The notes: generated by a model from the sequence alone, not told the origin. A DNA stretch of 14,831 bases from Minisyncoccota bacterium (GCA_021734725.1 JAIPIM010000061.1:1-14831); one strand, 5' to 3'. Positions 1 to 6,806 are shown, counted from the stretch's first letter. Made by a program: numbers and translations.

Positions 1-236
1 TCTCGAGTGCGTTCATGCTCTCCCCATATCTGTCTGTTTATCCATTCGTTTTCAGGGTGTCCGAAAAATGCCTCGGGAATGCAGAGGCTGATCCCCGGAT
101 CCCGATCCAGTCGGCCGGCATACCAAAAACTGATATGCCGATAATCCCAAAGGACCTGAGCCCATTTGGCGCTCTCCAGGGAAACGCCGTCAGTGCCGGC
201 AAATCGGGTCGATATAAAGCCAATGCGTTGCGACAT
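1..236 (-). CDS. GT4-like glycosyltransferase, N-terminal part only (runs off the left edge)
   Basis: An open frame on the minus strand starts with ATG at 236-234 and continues past base 1, so only the first 78 residues are visible and no stop is seen. The protein begins MSQRIGFISTRF and continues with AGTDGVSLESAKWAQVLW (about residues 13-30). This is the hydrophobic first strand and glycine-containing loop typical of GT4/GT-B glycosyltransferases, followed by FWYAGRLDRDPG and PEAFFGHPENEWINRQIWG. Enzymes of this type transfer a sugar from a nucleotide-sugar donor; the C-terminal donor-binding domain is outside the window, so donor and acceptor cannot be read. It is divergent from the plus-strand cluster containing gpgS, which suggests a role in the same sugar-solute pathway, for example a mannosylglucosylglycerate synthase-like enzyme; that is inference. 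The start is chosen because the hydrophobic first strand follows immediately; no strong ribosome binding site is seen upstream. Confidence 0.75.
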   Translation of the reverse strand, partial: MSQRIGFISTRFAGTDGVSLESAKWAQVLWDYRHISFWYAGRLDRDPGISLCIPEAFFGHPENEWINRQIWGEHERTR

Positions 237-249
237 ACGATACTCGCGG

Positions 250-277
250 TTGCCTTCTTACTCTCAGACTTTATCTT
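250..277 (+). promoter_or_regulatory. Possible sigma70-type promoter for the M20-gpgS cluster
   Basis: A TTGCCT element at 250-255 and TATCTT at 272-277 are separated by 16 bases, in the 103-bp gap between the divergent genes and about 60 bases upstream of the GTG start at 340. The match to the -35/-10 consensus is partial, so this is a plausible rather than certain promoter. Confidence 0.35.
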
Positions 278-297
278 ACAGTGTTTACATTACTGTA
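277..297. promoter_or_regulatory. Inverted repeat in the divergent intergenic region, possible operator
   Basis: TACAGT at 277-282 and ACTGTA at 292-297 form a perfect 6-bp inverted repeat with a 9-base AT-rich spacer. It lies between two divergently transcribed genes and abuts the candidate -10 element, which is where a dimeric regulator could control one or both directions. No regulator gene is in the window, and arms this short can occur by chance. Confidence 0.35.
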
Positions 298-325
298 GCC
301 AGCGTAGTTGGGGAAGCCAACAGGC

Positions 326-331
326 AGGAGG
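326..331 (+). promoter_or_regulatory. Ribosome binding site fixing the GTG start of the M20-like gene
   Basis: AGGAGG at 326-331 lies 8 bases before GTG 340-342. This near-perfect Shine-Dalgarno site is the reason for choosing the GTG over the in-frame upstream starts, which lie inside the divergent glycosyltransferase gene. Confidence 0.8.
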
Positions 332-339
332 ACAGAATT

Positions 340-1509
340 GTGCCCGAGTCGTTTGAAGAAATCTTGAGCATGCTGCCGAGCCTGCGCGGACAGTGCGCGG
401 CCGTGCGGGAAATTCTGCTGACAAATCTGGTCATGGTCGGTGAAATTCCGGCACCAACGTTTGGAGAGAAAGAGCGTGTGGATTTTCTCCAGCGGCGGTT
501 CAGCGAGTGTGGACTGCAGAATTGTTCGACGGACGAGGTGGATAACGCGCTTGCCGTGCTGCCCGGTGAAAGCGGAAGTCAGAATATATTGGTTGTCGCT
601 CATACCGATACGGTGTTTCCCGCCGCTGTTGATCACACAATCTCCCTGCAAGCCGACATCGTGCGTGGACGTGGAGTGGCGGACAACAGCCTTGGGCTGG
701 CCGTGCTGATGACGTTGCCCGCCGCGCTTGAACGAGCGAATATTCGGCTGCAATCCAACGTGGTGTTGATCGGTGCTTCCCGCAGCCTTGGTCGGGGGAA
801 CCTGGAAGGCCTGCGCTTCTTCCTGGGGAACAATGACATGTCACTGCGGGCGGGTGTCTGTGTTGAAGGGGTTGAGCTGGGCCGGCTGAGCCTCACGTCT
901 ATCGGGATGCTTCGCGGTGAAATTACATGCACGGTATCGGAAGAATACGATTGGACGCGATTTGGGACGACCAGCGCTATTCTGACGTTGAATGAGGCCA
1001 TCAATCGCGTGCTGGAGATTCCTGTGCCGCGACGTCCGCGCACGAGTATCGTTCTGGGAACAATTCAAGGGGGCCAGTCGTTCAATACGATCGCCAAGCA
1101 GGCGGTGCTCGGGTTCGAGATTCGCAGCGAATCACGCGAGACGGCGCACAAGATCGCCGAGCAGATGCAGGACATCACCGATGAACTCTCGTCACGCACT
1201 GGAGCAGACGCGGTCCTCGATGTTTTTGCCAGCCGTGATCCCGGAGGGATTGCTTTCTCGCATCCCTTGGCGCGCCACACCCGGGCCATCATGAACGAAC
1301 TCGGAATTACCCAGAGGATTGCCCCGAGCACGTCTGAACTGACGGCGTTTATTGACCGGAAAATCCCCGCGGTAACTACTGGCATAACCACGGCTGAGAA
1401 CCTTAATCAGGCTGATGAGGTGGTGTACATAGAACCTATGTTTACCGGGCTTACGCAGTTGCTGGGAATACTGCTCGCTATTGACGGAGGCTTTTGCGAT
1501 GAAGATTGA
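340..1509 (+). CDS. M20-family peptidase-like protein, probably catalytically inactive
   Basis: A 389-residue protein with the layout of M20 metallopeptidases (PepT/carboxypeptidase G2-like): metal-binding N-terminal part, inserted dimerisation domain at about 185-290, and C-terminal return to the catalytic fold. M20 enzymes hydrolyse peptides or N-acyl groups at a two-metal centre. Retained here: H88 and D90 in AHTDTVFP, the bridging-type D115 in GVADNSLG, and E176 in CVEG. Missing: the Glu-Glu pair holding the general base and a metal ligand (the segment reads GASRSLGRG, about 145-153); the dimer-domain His (SEEYDW, 200-205, where GGHSW is usual); and the terminal metal-ligand His (ENLNQADE, 353-360). 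A working hydrolase is therefore unlikely and a binding, scaffold or regulatory role is more probable, by inference. It overlaps gpgS by 11 bases, implying translational coupling. The fold call is firm; the function is unknown. Confidence 0.85.
   Translation: MPESFEEILSMLPSLRGQCAAVREILLTNLVMVGEIPAPTFGEKERVDFLQRRFSECGLQNCSTDEVDNALAVLPGESGSQNILVVAHTDTVFPAAVDHTISLQADIVRGRGVADNSLGLAVLMTLPAALERANIRLQSNVVLIGASRSLGRGNLEGLRFFLGNNDMSLRAGVCVEGVELGRLSLTSIGMLRGEITCTVSEEYDWTRFGTTSAILTLNEAINRVLEIPVPRRPRTSIVLGTIQGGQSFNTIAKQAVLGFEIRSESRETAHKIAEQMQDITDELSSRTGADAVLDVFASRDPGGIAFSHPLARHTRAIMNELGITQRIAPSTSELTAFIDRKIPAVTTGITTAENLNQADEVVYIEPMFTGLTQLLGILLAIDGGFCDED
1486..1490 (+). promoter_or_regulatory. Ribosome binding site for gpgS inside the upstream gene
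   Basis: GGAGG at 1486-1490 is 8 bases before ATG 1499-1501. It supports that ATG over the in-frame TTG at 1481, and it lies within the last codons of the M20-like gene. Confidence 0.75.
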
Positions 1510-2491
1510 GGCCTGGCTCAAAAGCAACACATTCCACCATTCGGCGTTCTGGGACGTCATGCAGGCGGTAAAGGAAAAAGAGCGTCAGAATCTCAAGATT
1601 TCTCTATGTATCCCAACGCTCAACGAAGAAAAGACAATTGGCAAAGAGATCGTCATTTTTCGCTCCGAATTGATGGAGCGCTACCCGCTTCTTGACGAAA
1701 TTGCCGTAATCGATTCCGGTTCGGAAGATTCTACGTTGGAAGTTGCGAAGGCGTTTGGCGCCGATGTTCACTTGGCCTCCGAAATCCTGCCGGATCTGGA
1801 CGCGAGAACGGGGAAGGGCGAAAACCTGTGGAAGGCAATCTATCAATTAAAAGGCGATATCATTGTTTATGTGGATGCCGATATTAAGAATATCCACCCG
1901 CGCTTTGTGTACGGCTTGGTATCGCCACTCATCTACAGGCCGGAAGTCAAGTATGTCAAAGCATTTTACGACCGGCCGTTAGCGTTCTCGGAAAAGCAGG
2001 TGCGCCCGTCCGGAGGAGGGCGGGTAACGGAAATCCTCGTACGCCCGCTCTTTTCGTTGTTTTTCCCGGATTTAACGGCTCTCATTCAACCGCTGTCCGG
2101 CGAGTATGCGGTGCGTCGTGATGTACTCGAGAAGATTCCGTTTCCCATCGGCTACGGTGTGGAAACGTCGCATCTCATCGACGTATACAACAAATGGGGC
2201 CTGGGCGCATTCGCTCAGACGGACCTGGACCAGCGAGTCCACCGTAACCAGGAAACGCGCAGCCTCGGGCGCATGGCGTTCGGTATCATGCAGACATTTT
2301 TGCGCCGACTTGAGAACATGGATAAGATCAAAGACCTTCCGGAGATGGGGAAGACGCTGCATCAATTCCAGGTCCGTGACCGCAATTACGAGCAGGTTCA
2401 GTTTGAAATTACAGAGCACGAACGCCCTCCTATGATCAGTATCCCGGCCTATCGCAAAAAGTTTAACCGCGGGGAAGCACACGAGAGTTGA
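1499..2491 (+). CDS. gpgS: Glucosyl-3-phosphoglycerate synthase (GT81, GT-A fold)
   Basis: A 330-residue protein matching the usual GpgS length and motifs. GpgS transfers glucose from an NDP-glucose to the 2-hydroxyl of 3-phosphoglycerate, giving glucosyl-3-phosphoglycerate, the precursor of glucosylglycerate and derived compatible solutes, in the cytoplasm. Visible motifs in order: CIPTLNEE (37-44) at the nucleotide-binding strand, IDSGSEDST (71-79), the metal-binding DAD (126-128), KAFYDRPL (154-161), GGGRVTE (172-178) in the phosphoglycerate-binding region, QPLSGEY (197-203), GYGVE and RVHRNQ towards the C-terminus. These are signature stretches of the GpgS family rather than of generic GT2 enzymes. 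The start at 1499 follows a strong ribosome binding site and overlaps the preceding stop. The downstream glycosyltransferase and HAD hydrolase fit later steps of the same pathway. Confidence 0.92.
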   Translation: MKIEAWLKSNTFHHSAFWDVMQAVKEKERQNLKISLCIPTLNEEKTIGKEIVIFRSELMERYPLLDEIAVIDSGSEDSTLEVAKAFGADVHLASEILPDLDARTGKGENLWKAIYQLKGDIIVYVDADIKNIHPRFVYGLVSPLIYRPEVKYVKAFYDRPLAFSEKQVRPSGGGRVTEILVRPLFSLFFPDLTALIQPLSGEYAVRRDVLEKIPFPIGYGVETSHLIDVYNKWGLGAFAQTDLDQRVHRNQETRSLGRMAFGIMQTFLRRLENMDKIKDLPEMGKTLHQFQVRDRNYEQVQFEITEHERPPMISIPAYRKKFNRGEAHES

Positions 2492-2543
2492 TAGATGCAA
2501 TGCCGCGGAAATCGGCCTCTTGAGACTGCATCGGAACGAAGAT

Positions 2544-4007
2544 ATGCGTATTGCGATTATCCATTACCACCTCCGTGGCGGTGGTGTCACGCGCGTTGTG
2601 CATCATATCCTCTCCGCATTACGGGAAGGCGGCCACCGAGCCGTTGTCGTAACGGGGGAAGCCCCGGTTGACCCTGAGTTTCCCACCAATAATGTGGTGG
2701 TGATCCCTGCGCTGGGATACCATGTGGCCGGCCGGCAAACCAACATGACAGGCCTCGTAACGGATCTTACGCAAATCGTAGAACAGCACCTTGGAGGCCC
2801 CCCGCATGTATGGCATATTCATAATCATGCCCTGGGAAAGAACATCGAACTGCCTTTGCTGACGCAACGACTGGCCGGAGCAGGTGTGCCGATCCTGCTG
2901 CAAATGCATGATTTTGTCGAGGATGGGCGTCCTGACAATTATCGTTTCCTAAACGACCGCCTGGGCGGGGAAAAAGAGCTGTCAACGCACTTATACCCCA
3001 GTGGTCGACGTGTTCATTACGCCACGCTTAATCAGCGAGATCATGGGTTTCTCGTACGGGCGGGACTGGATCCCGGGCGCTGCCACCTTCTGCCGAACGC
3101 CGTGCATCTAGTCGCCAATGAAAGAATTCCGGAAAATGACGATACAGGCGCGAAGAGGGGACGCCTGTTCCTCTACCCGACACGCGCTATTCGCCGGAAA
3201 AACTTGGGTGAATTCATCCTGTGGGCCGCGCTGGCGCGAAGGGGAGACCGGTTCGCTGTTACACTCGCACCACAAAACCCCAAGGCAAAACCGGTATACA
3301 ATAAATGGATTGACGTTGCGCGGTCTCGCAACCTGCCTGTGGAGTTCGCTGTCGGTAAGACCTCCGGTCTCTCGTTCCCCGCTCTACTGAAACAAGCTCA
3401 CGCCGTCGTTACAACCAGCGTTGCCGAGGGGTTTGGACTCGCCTTTCTCGAACCGTGGTTGGTCCAGCGACCGTTGCTGGGACGGAATCTTGCGGAAATC
3501 ACACGCGAGTTCACAGCCAAGGGAGTGGACCTGGATGCTCTCTACGATCAACTGCTGATACCCTTGGAATGGGTGGGGAAGGAGAAACTATGCGAAAACA
3601 TCCGTAACGCGTACCAGGATGTCCGGGAAAGTTACGGACGGGCGTCCACCCCAAATCTGCTGCAATGGGCGGCTGATGCAGCGATCCAGGACGATTCCGT
3701 CGATTACGGACGGCTGGACGAAAAGACTCAGGAAAAAGTCCTGGATATTCTCGTTTACTCAAGGACGGCGCGCAAAGAGCTGTCGCCACGTCAGCTGGCA
3801 GTGAAGGCCGCATCACGCGAAGTCTGTGCTCAGAACTGGAAAAACGTGCTTCGCGCCTATTCGCTTGACGAGTATAAGGCGAAACTTCTGAGAACGTACG
3901 TCGATGTTGCCGGTGACAGTGCCGCACCGCCAGATTGCCTGGATGGACAGGAGTTGCTTACCCAGTTCCTCGCTCCGAGACGATTTTACCTGTTGCGGGC
4001 ACATTGA
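2544..4007 (+). CDS. GT4-type glycosyltransferase, possibly extending glucosyl-3-phosphoglycerate
   Basis: A 487-residue GT-B glycosyltransferase. The N-terminal domain starts MRIAIIHYHLRGGGVTRVV, the Gly-rich loop after the first strand. HIHNHALGKN and LLQMHDFVEDGR follow in the acceptor half; YPTRAIRRKNL and the nucleotide-sugar-binding E295-x7-E303 in SVAEGFGLAFLEPW mark the donor half. About 150 residues after that form a helical, charged C-terminus. The start at 2544 is chosen because the first beta strand begins there; an in-frame TTG at 2520 would add eight residues, and neither has a strong ribosome binding site. Lying between gpgS and a HAD hydrolase, it may add a second sugar, analogous to the mannosylglucosyl-3-phosphoglycerate synthase of the Petrotoga pathway. 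That role is inferred from context; donor and acceptor cannot be read from sequence. Confidence 0.85.
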   Translation: MRIAIIHYHLRGGGVTRVVHHILSALREGGHRAVVVTGEAPVDPEFPTNNVVVIPALGYHVAGRQTNMTGLVTDLTQIVEQHLGGPPHVWHIHNHALGKNIELPLLTQRLAGAGVPILLQMHDFVEDGRPDNYRFLNDRLGGEKELSTHLYPSGRRVHYATLNQRDHGFLVRAGLDPGRCHLLPNAVHLVANERIPENDDTGAKRGRLFLYPTRAIRRKNLGEFILWAALARRGDRFAVTLAPQNPKAKPVYNKWIDVARSRNLPVEFAVGKTSGLSFPALLKQAHAVVTTSVAEGFGLAFLEPWLVQRPLLGRNLAEITREFTAKGVDLDALYDQLLIPLEWVGKEKLCENIRNAYQDVRESYGRASTPNLLQWAADAAIQDDSVDYGRLDEKTQEKVLDILVYSRTARKELSPRQLAVKAASREVCAQNWKNVLRAYSLDEYKAKLLRTYVDVAGDSAAPPDCLDGQELLTQFLAPRRFYLLRAH

Positions 4008-4075
4008 CCAATGGATTCCAGGGACGATGAGCAACGAACCACTCGCGCGAAAGCTATTTTGCAGGAGTCCAGCGT

Positions 4076-4080
4076 GGAGG
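4076..4080 (+). promoter_or_regulatory. Ribosome binding site deciding the HAD start
   Basis: GGAGG at 4076-4080 is 8 bases before ATG 4089-4091. The in-frame ATG at 4011, only three bases after the previous stop, has no comparable site, so 4089 is preferred. Confidence 0.7.
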
Positions 4081-4088
4081 AGCACGGA

Positions 4089-5006
4089 ATGAAAGATTAC
4101 GAACCTTCCTCGCTTCAACACCATGCCTGTCTTGTAACAAGGATACGGGATCTCAGCCACAGGCTGGACCCGCTTGCGACGGGAAGTGTAGTAAAACGTG
4201 CGGGGTTTGACGGTGTTCGTGCCGTGCTCTTCGATGTTTACGGGACCCTGTTTGTGTCGGGCAGCGGCGATATAAGCATCGCATCCGACTTGAGCAGCGA
4301 GGAGGCGTGGACCGAGGCTGCCATGAACGCCGGTATCGCTGGGGACCTCTGTACGGCAGCTCCCCGCGCGTTACGCTTTTTGCATGCGGTCATTCGGGAA
4401 AAGCATGAAAGCGCAAAGAATCTGGGGATCACCTGCCCGGAGGTCGACATTCGGGAAGTATGGAGGAAGGTTCTTGGTATGCTTGCAGAGCAAAGACTCG
4501 TATCGAGTGAAGCAACGGACAGCCTGATTGAGAAACTGGCTGTTGAATACGAATGTCTTGTCAACCCGGTGTGGCCGATGCCGGACTGTTATGCCGTGTT
4601 GAAGCATTTTCGCGAGCAAGGCGTGAAACTGGGGATCGTCTCGAATGCACAATTCTACACCCCGCTGCTGTTCGAGGCGCTCTTGGGGCAGCCCGTGGCC
4701 GATTTGGGGGTTGAACGAGCCCTCTGCATGTATTCGTATCGAATACGTGAAGCTAAGCCGTCGGTAAACCTTTTCAAGCCAATCCTGGAAGTTCTGCAAA
4801 AAACCTGGGGCATCACACCGGCTGAAACACTGTATGTTGGGAATGATATGCTGAATGACATCCTGCCGGCCGCTCAACTGGGGTGTCGTACTGCTCTTTT
4901 TGCCGGGGACCGACGCTCACTGCGCCTGCGGCAGGACGATGAACGCTGCCGTGATCTGATCCCGGATGCGATCGTAACGTCACTCCGGCAACTTATGGAA
5001 GGGTAG
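4089..5006 (+). CDS. HAD-superfamily hydrolase, candidate phosphatase of the glycosylglycerate pathway
   Basis: A 305-residue HAD hydrolase with an alpha-helical cap between motifs I and II (subfamily I). Motif I is VLFDVYGT with nucleophile D49; motif II is IVSNAQ with S185; motif III is AKPS with K223; motif IV is GNDMLND with D253 and D257. The residue two after the nucleophile is Tyr51 rather than the Asp that acts as general acid/base in most HAD phosphatases; D-x-Y is characteristic of 2-haloacid dehalogenases but also occurs in uncharacterised HAD proteins. In context, after gpgS and a second glycosyltransferase, the expected job is removing the 3-phosphate from a glycosyl-phosphoglycerate in the cytoplasm; this is inference and the motif I change is a caution. 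About 40 residues precede the core fold. An alternative start at 4011 would add 26 residues. Confidence 0.87.
   Translation: MKDYEPSSLQHHACLVTRIRDLSHRLDPLATGSVVKRAGFDGVRAVLFDVYGTLFVSGSGDISIASDLSSEEAWTEAAMNAGIAGDLCTAAPRALRFLHAVIREKHESAKNLGITCPEVDIREVWRKVLGMLAEQRLVSSEATDSLIEKLAVEYECLVNPVWPMPDCYAVLKHFREQGVKLGIVSNAQFYTPLLFEALLGQPVADLGVERALCMYSYRIREAKPSVNLFKPILEVLQKTWGITPAETLYVGNDMLNDILPAAQLGCRTALFAGDRRSLRLRQDDERCRDLIPDAIVTSLRQLMEG
4997..5003 (+). promoter_or_regulatory. Ribosome binding site for the broken small gene
   Basis: GGAAGGG at 4997-5003 is 7 bases before ATG 5011 and overlaps the end of the HAD gene. It indicates that a real gene once began here, although the frame opened by this ATG closes after 22 codons. 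Confidence 0.55.
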
Positions 5007-5010
5007 TCTG

Positions 5011-5389
5011 ATGAAAACATCTAACGCAAACATGGAGCCCCCCCTGCATTTATGCAACGTCAGGCAAACAAGATCATAGATTGTGCGGCACGAAGCACGC
5101 GGCTGGATGAACAAGCGTACCTCCGGGAGTTGGCTGAGCTCGTTCGGGAAGCGGCGACGGAAAAGCGAATGGCACGTGTCTTTCGGCGCTGGCGGGACGT
5201 GAATGAACTGAGGCGGCCGGATCGGGCGCCGGTGTGGTGCAAACCCGTGGGATGCTGGAAAAATGTAAGCGTCTTCAGGGACAGTATTACCAGATAGTGT
5301 TGCGTGAACTGCAGACACTGAACGGCGACTTGCGACGCTTGCACGACTGGACGCGCCTGGCGGTCGAGTGCGCCGAAACGTATTCGTGA
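5011..5389 (+). pseudogene. Small helical protein gene of unknown function, apparently split by two frameshifts
   Basis: No single frame covers this stretch, but three consecutive pieces read like one gene. Piece 1 (5011-5079) begins MKTSNANMEPP after a good ribosome binding site and meets a run of seven C at 5038-5044. Piece 2 (frame of 5052-5297) reads as charged helix: QANKIIDCAAR, LDEQAYLRELAELVREA, RVFRRWRDVNEL. Piece 3 (after 5206, to the stop at 5387-5389) reads MLEKCKRLQGQYYQIVLREL and DLRRLHDWTRLAVECAE. Each transition needs one extra base, the first probably in the C run and the second between 5207 and 5297; with both, the product would be about 126 residues, almost all helical, with no signal peptide. 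I do not recognise the family. It sits directly behind the HAD gene, so it was probably the last gene of that cluster. Alternatives are two small overlapping genes or sequencing errors. Confidence 0.5.
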
Positions 5390-5393
5390 GTTC

Positions 5394-5409
5394 TGTGGAT
5401 GTGTCCACA
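5394..5409. terminator. Short hairpin after the small broken gene, weak terminator candidate
   Basis: TGTGGA (5394-5399), loop TGTG, TCCACA (5404-5409): a perfect 6-bp stem four bases after the stop at 5387-5389. No T-run follows, so it is not a classic intrinsic terminator, but the position fits the end of the solute cluster. Confidence 0.3.
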
Positions 5410-5478
5410 TAAACTGCACGGGTAAAAGTAAGATAAGCAATTTACATGTATGACGTCTATGTGAAACGAACTGCTTAA

Positions 5479-5763
5479 TCTGCCGGCCCCCAGACGGAGT
5501 CGCGTCGCGGGTGGATCGACTTTTTCGATGTCTACCGAGGCATTGGCTACGCCGACGACTGTGCTTCGGGGTTCGGTGGCGCCGCCTATGTCCTTGGCAA
5601 CCTCGAATCCGACATCGAACGCGATGCCCTCCGGCGCCTGGCGGTTGATGACTGGCTGAAAGTGTGGATTAATGGCGACTTGGCGGCGACGCCGCGGCAC
5701 GACGATGGCTTCGACATTGCTCGGGTCCCGGTGCGCGTACGGCAGGAAGAGAAGCGTACTCGG
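5479..5763 (+). pseudogene. C-terminal remnant of a sugar-binding-like beta-sandwich domain, in frame with the transporter behind it
   Basis: From the stop at 5476-5478 the frame is open and reads WIDFFDVYRGIGYADDC, AAYVLGNLESDIERDALRRL, AVDDWLKVWINGDLAATP, then DIARVPVRVRQEEKR. The order 'aYv...leSd..rda.lrl.vDDwlkVWiNG.l.......varVpVrlr.g.N' is characteristic of galactose-binding-like domains attached to secreted glycoside hydrolases, esterases and planctomycete-type surface proteins. The final strand should continue into a further core strand, but after RQEEKRTR the frame passes directly into the ATG of the membrane transporter. No signal peptide, catalytic domain or credible start precedes it; upstream are stops and about 90 bp of non-coding DNA. 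I read it as a truncated leftover of a rearrangement. A GTG at 5662 could open translation, giving a chimeric N-terminus on the transporter, but this seems unlikely. Confidence 0.6.
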
Positions 5764-6651
5764 ATGTATCACGCAATTGCCTTAAATATAGTGCTCGGAC
5801 TTCTTTGGGCGACACTCGGGATTATCATGAGCAGTGTTGCCCGAAGGGGGGAGTCCATTCTTTTTTTTTATGCGGTTGGCTCATTGCTTGTGGCGCTGGC
5901 AGGTTGGACCGTTGTCGTTGACTGGGAGGTGCTTTTGGCTGGGGACGCGCCTCGGCTTGGCAATTTGTTGCTCGCCGTGGCGATAGCGGGTGGTGTCAAC
6001 GGGCTTGCCCAATTCCTCATGGTGAGTACCATGCGTCGAGGTCACCAGGGAGTGACATGGGCGATCGGCCAAAGCGCCATGGTTATTCCGTTTGTTGCGT
6101 CAGTAATCATTTGGCATGAGGAGGCGCCGATGCATCGATGGCTGGGAATTACCCTTCTGGTGACCGCGATTATGCTAATGGGGTGGCGTCGGAATCACGA
6201 AAAAGCGGAGCTTTCCTCGGATCCGGCCTGGTTCTGGTTTGCCTTGCTGACACTATGCGTCATCGGTACGTCCCAGGTTGCGGCGGGCATTCCGTCACGC
6301 TGGCCGGATTGGTCAGACGCCGCGAATCTGAGAATGCCGGTTTTCGTGACCGCGGGGGCGTTTGTTCATTCCACTGTTTTGATGGCGCGCCGAATGAAAG
6401 TCAGCGGTGGCGCCGTGAAATTAGCTCTACCATGGGCTGGCGTAGCCGTGGTTGCCTACCTGATACTGTTCAAGTGTCTCGATTGGATGGGGGAATACGG
6501 GTTGGTGGGGATCGTCTATCCGATTGGAATCGGTACCTGTATTGTTGCGTTCTCACTCTACAGTGGCTTGCGCTTGCGGGAGAAGTTCACGCCCGCGATT
6601 TGCGTTGGCCTTGTGCTTGCCGTCGCGGGAATCGCGTTGATCGCGCTTTAA
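5764..6651 (+). CDS. DMT-superfamily (EamA-like) transporter, about ten membrane segments
   Basis: A 295-residue integral membrane protein with about ten hydrophobic segments in two repeated halves, the drug/metabolite transporter layout, with little polar sequence between helices. The first helix is ALNIVLGLLWATLGIIM directly after the ATG at 5764. TWAIGQSAMVIPFVASVIIW and LGITLLVTAIMLMGW close the first half; the second half starts at WFWFALLTLCVIGTSQVAAG after a charged loop (RRNHEKAELSSD) and ends with VGLVLAVAGIALIAL. Members export or import small metabolites such as amino acids or sugars by proton or exchange coupling; the substrate cannot be read here. The ATG at 5764 is preferred because the in-frame upstream sequence belongs to an unrelated soluble domain remnant; the ribosome binding site is poor (AGGA at 5744-5747, 16 bases away). 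A run of nine T at 5871-5879 lies in the coding sequence. Confidence 0.82.
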   Translation: MYHAIALNIVLGLLWATLGIIMSSVARRGESILFFYAVGSLLVALAGWTVVVDWEVLLAGDAPRLGNLLLAVAIAGGVNGLAQFLMVSTMRRGHQGVTWAIGQSAMVIPFVASVIIWHEEAPMHRWLGITLLVTAIMLMGWRRNHEKAELSSDPAWFWFALLTLCVIGTSQVAAGIPSRWPDWSDAANLRMPVFVTAGAFVHSTVLMARRMKVSGGAVKLALPWAGVAVVAYLILFKCLDWMGEYGLVGIVYPIGIGTCIVAFSLYSGLRLREKFTPAICVGLVLAVAGIALIAL

Positions 6652-6706
6652 CCTCCTCCTCCCAATCCAAAGGATGTGCTTTTACTCCTGAGAGCATTTT
6701 AGTAAC

Positions 6707-6732
6707 GAAACTGAAGAGTTTTTTTCAGTTTC
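6707..6732. terminator. Hairpin with T-rich loop downstream of the transporter
   Basis: GAAACTGA (6707-6714) pairs perfectly with TCAGTTTC (6725-6732), and the stem can extend inwards by three pairs, one of them G-T. The T-run sits in the loop and 3' arm rather than after the stem, so intrinsic termination is uncertain; the position 55 bases after the transporter stop is suitable. Confidence 0.4.
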
Positions 6733-6806
6733 ATGACATGATTTTTACAAAAAGAGCGCCGGGTGCGTCTATACTTATAGCAGGTTGTGCGATAATTAAT
6801 GTGTTC

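Noticed and set aside
166..339. In-frame upstream extension of the M20-like gene
   Set aside because: It overlaps the divergent glycosyltransferase start and is not M20-like; the AGGAGG site points to GTG 340.
5662..5763. GTG at 5662 as start of the transporter
   Set aside because: It falls in the middle of a truncated soluble domain; transporter homology begins at the ATG at 5764.
5871..5879. Run of nine T in the transporter gene as a phase-variation switch
   Set aside because: The frame is intact and the run simply encodes part of ILFFY; nothing else suggests switching.
6744..6775. TTTACA/TATACT pair as a promoter for the macroglobulin gene
   Set aside because: The 20-base spacing is too long for a standard sigma70 promoter; kept only as a note in the intergenic entry.
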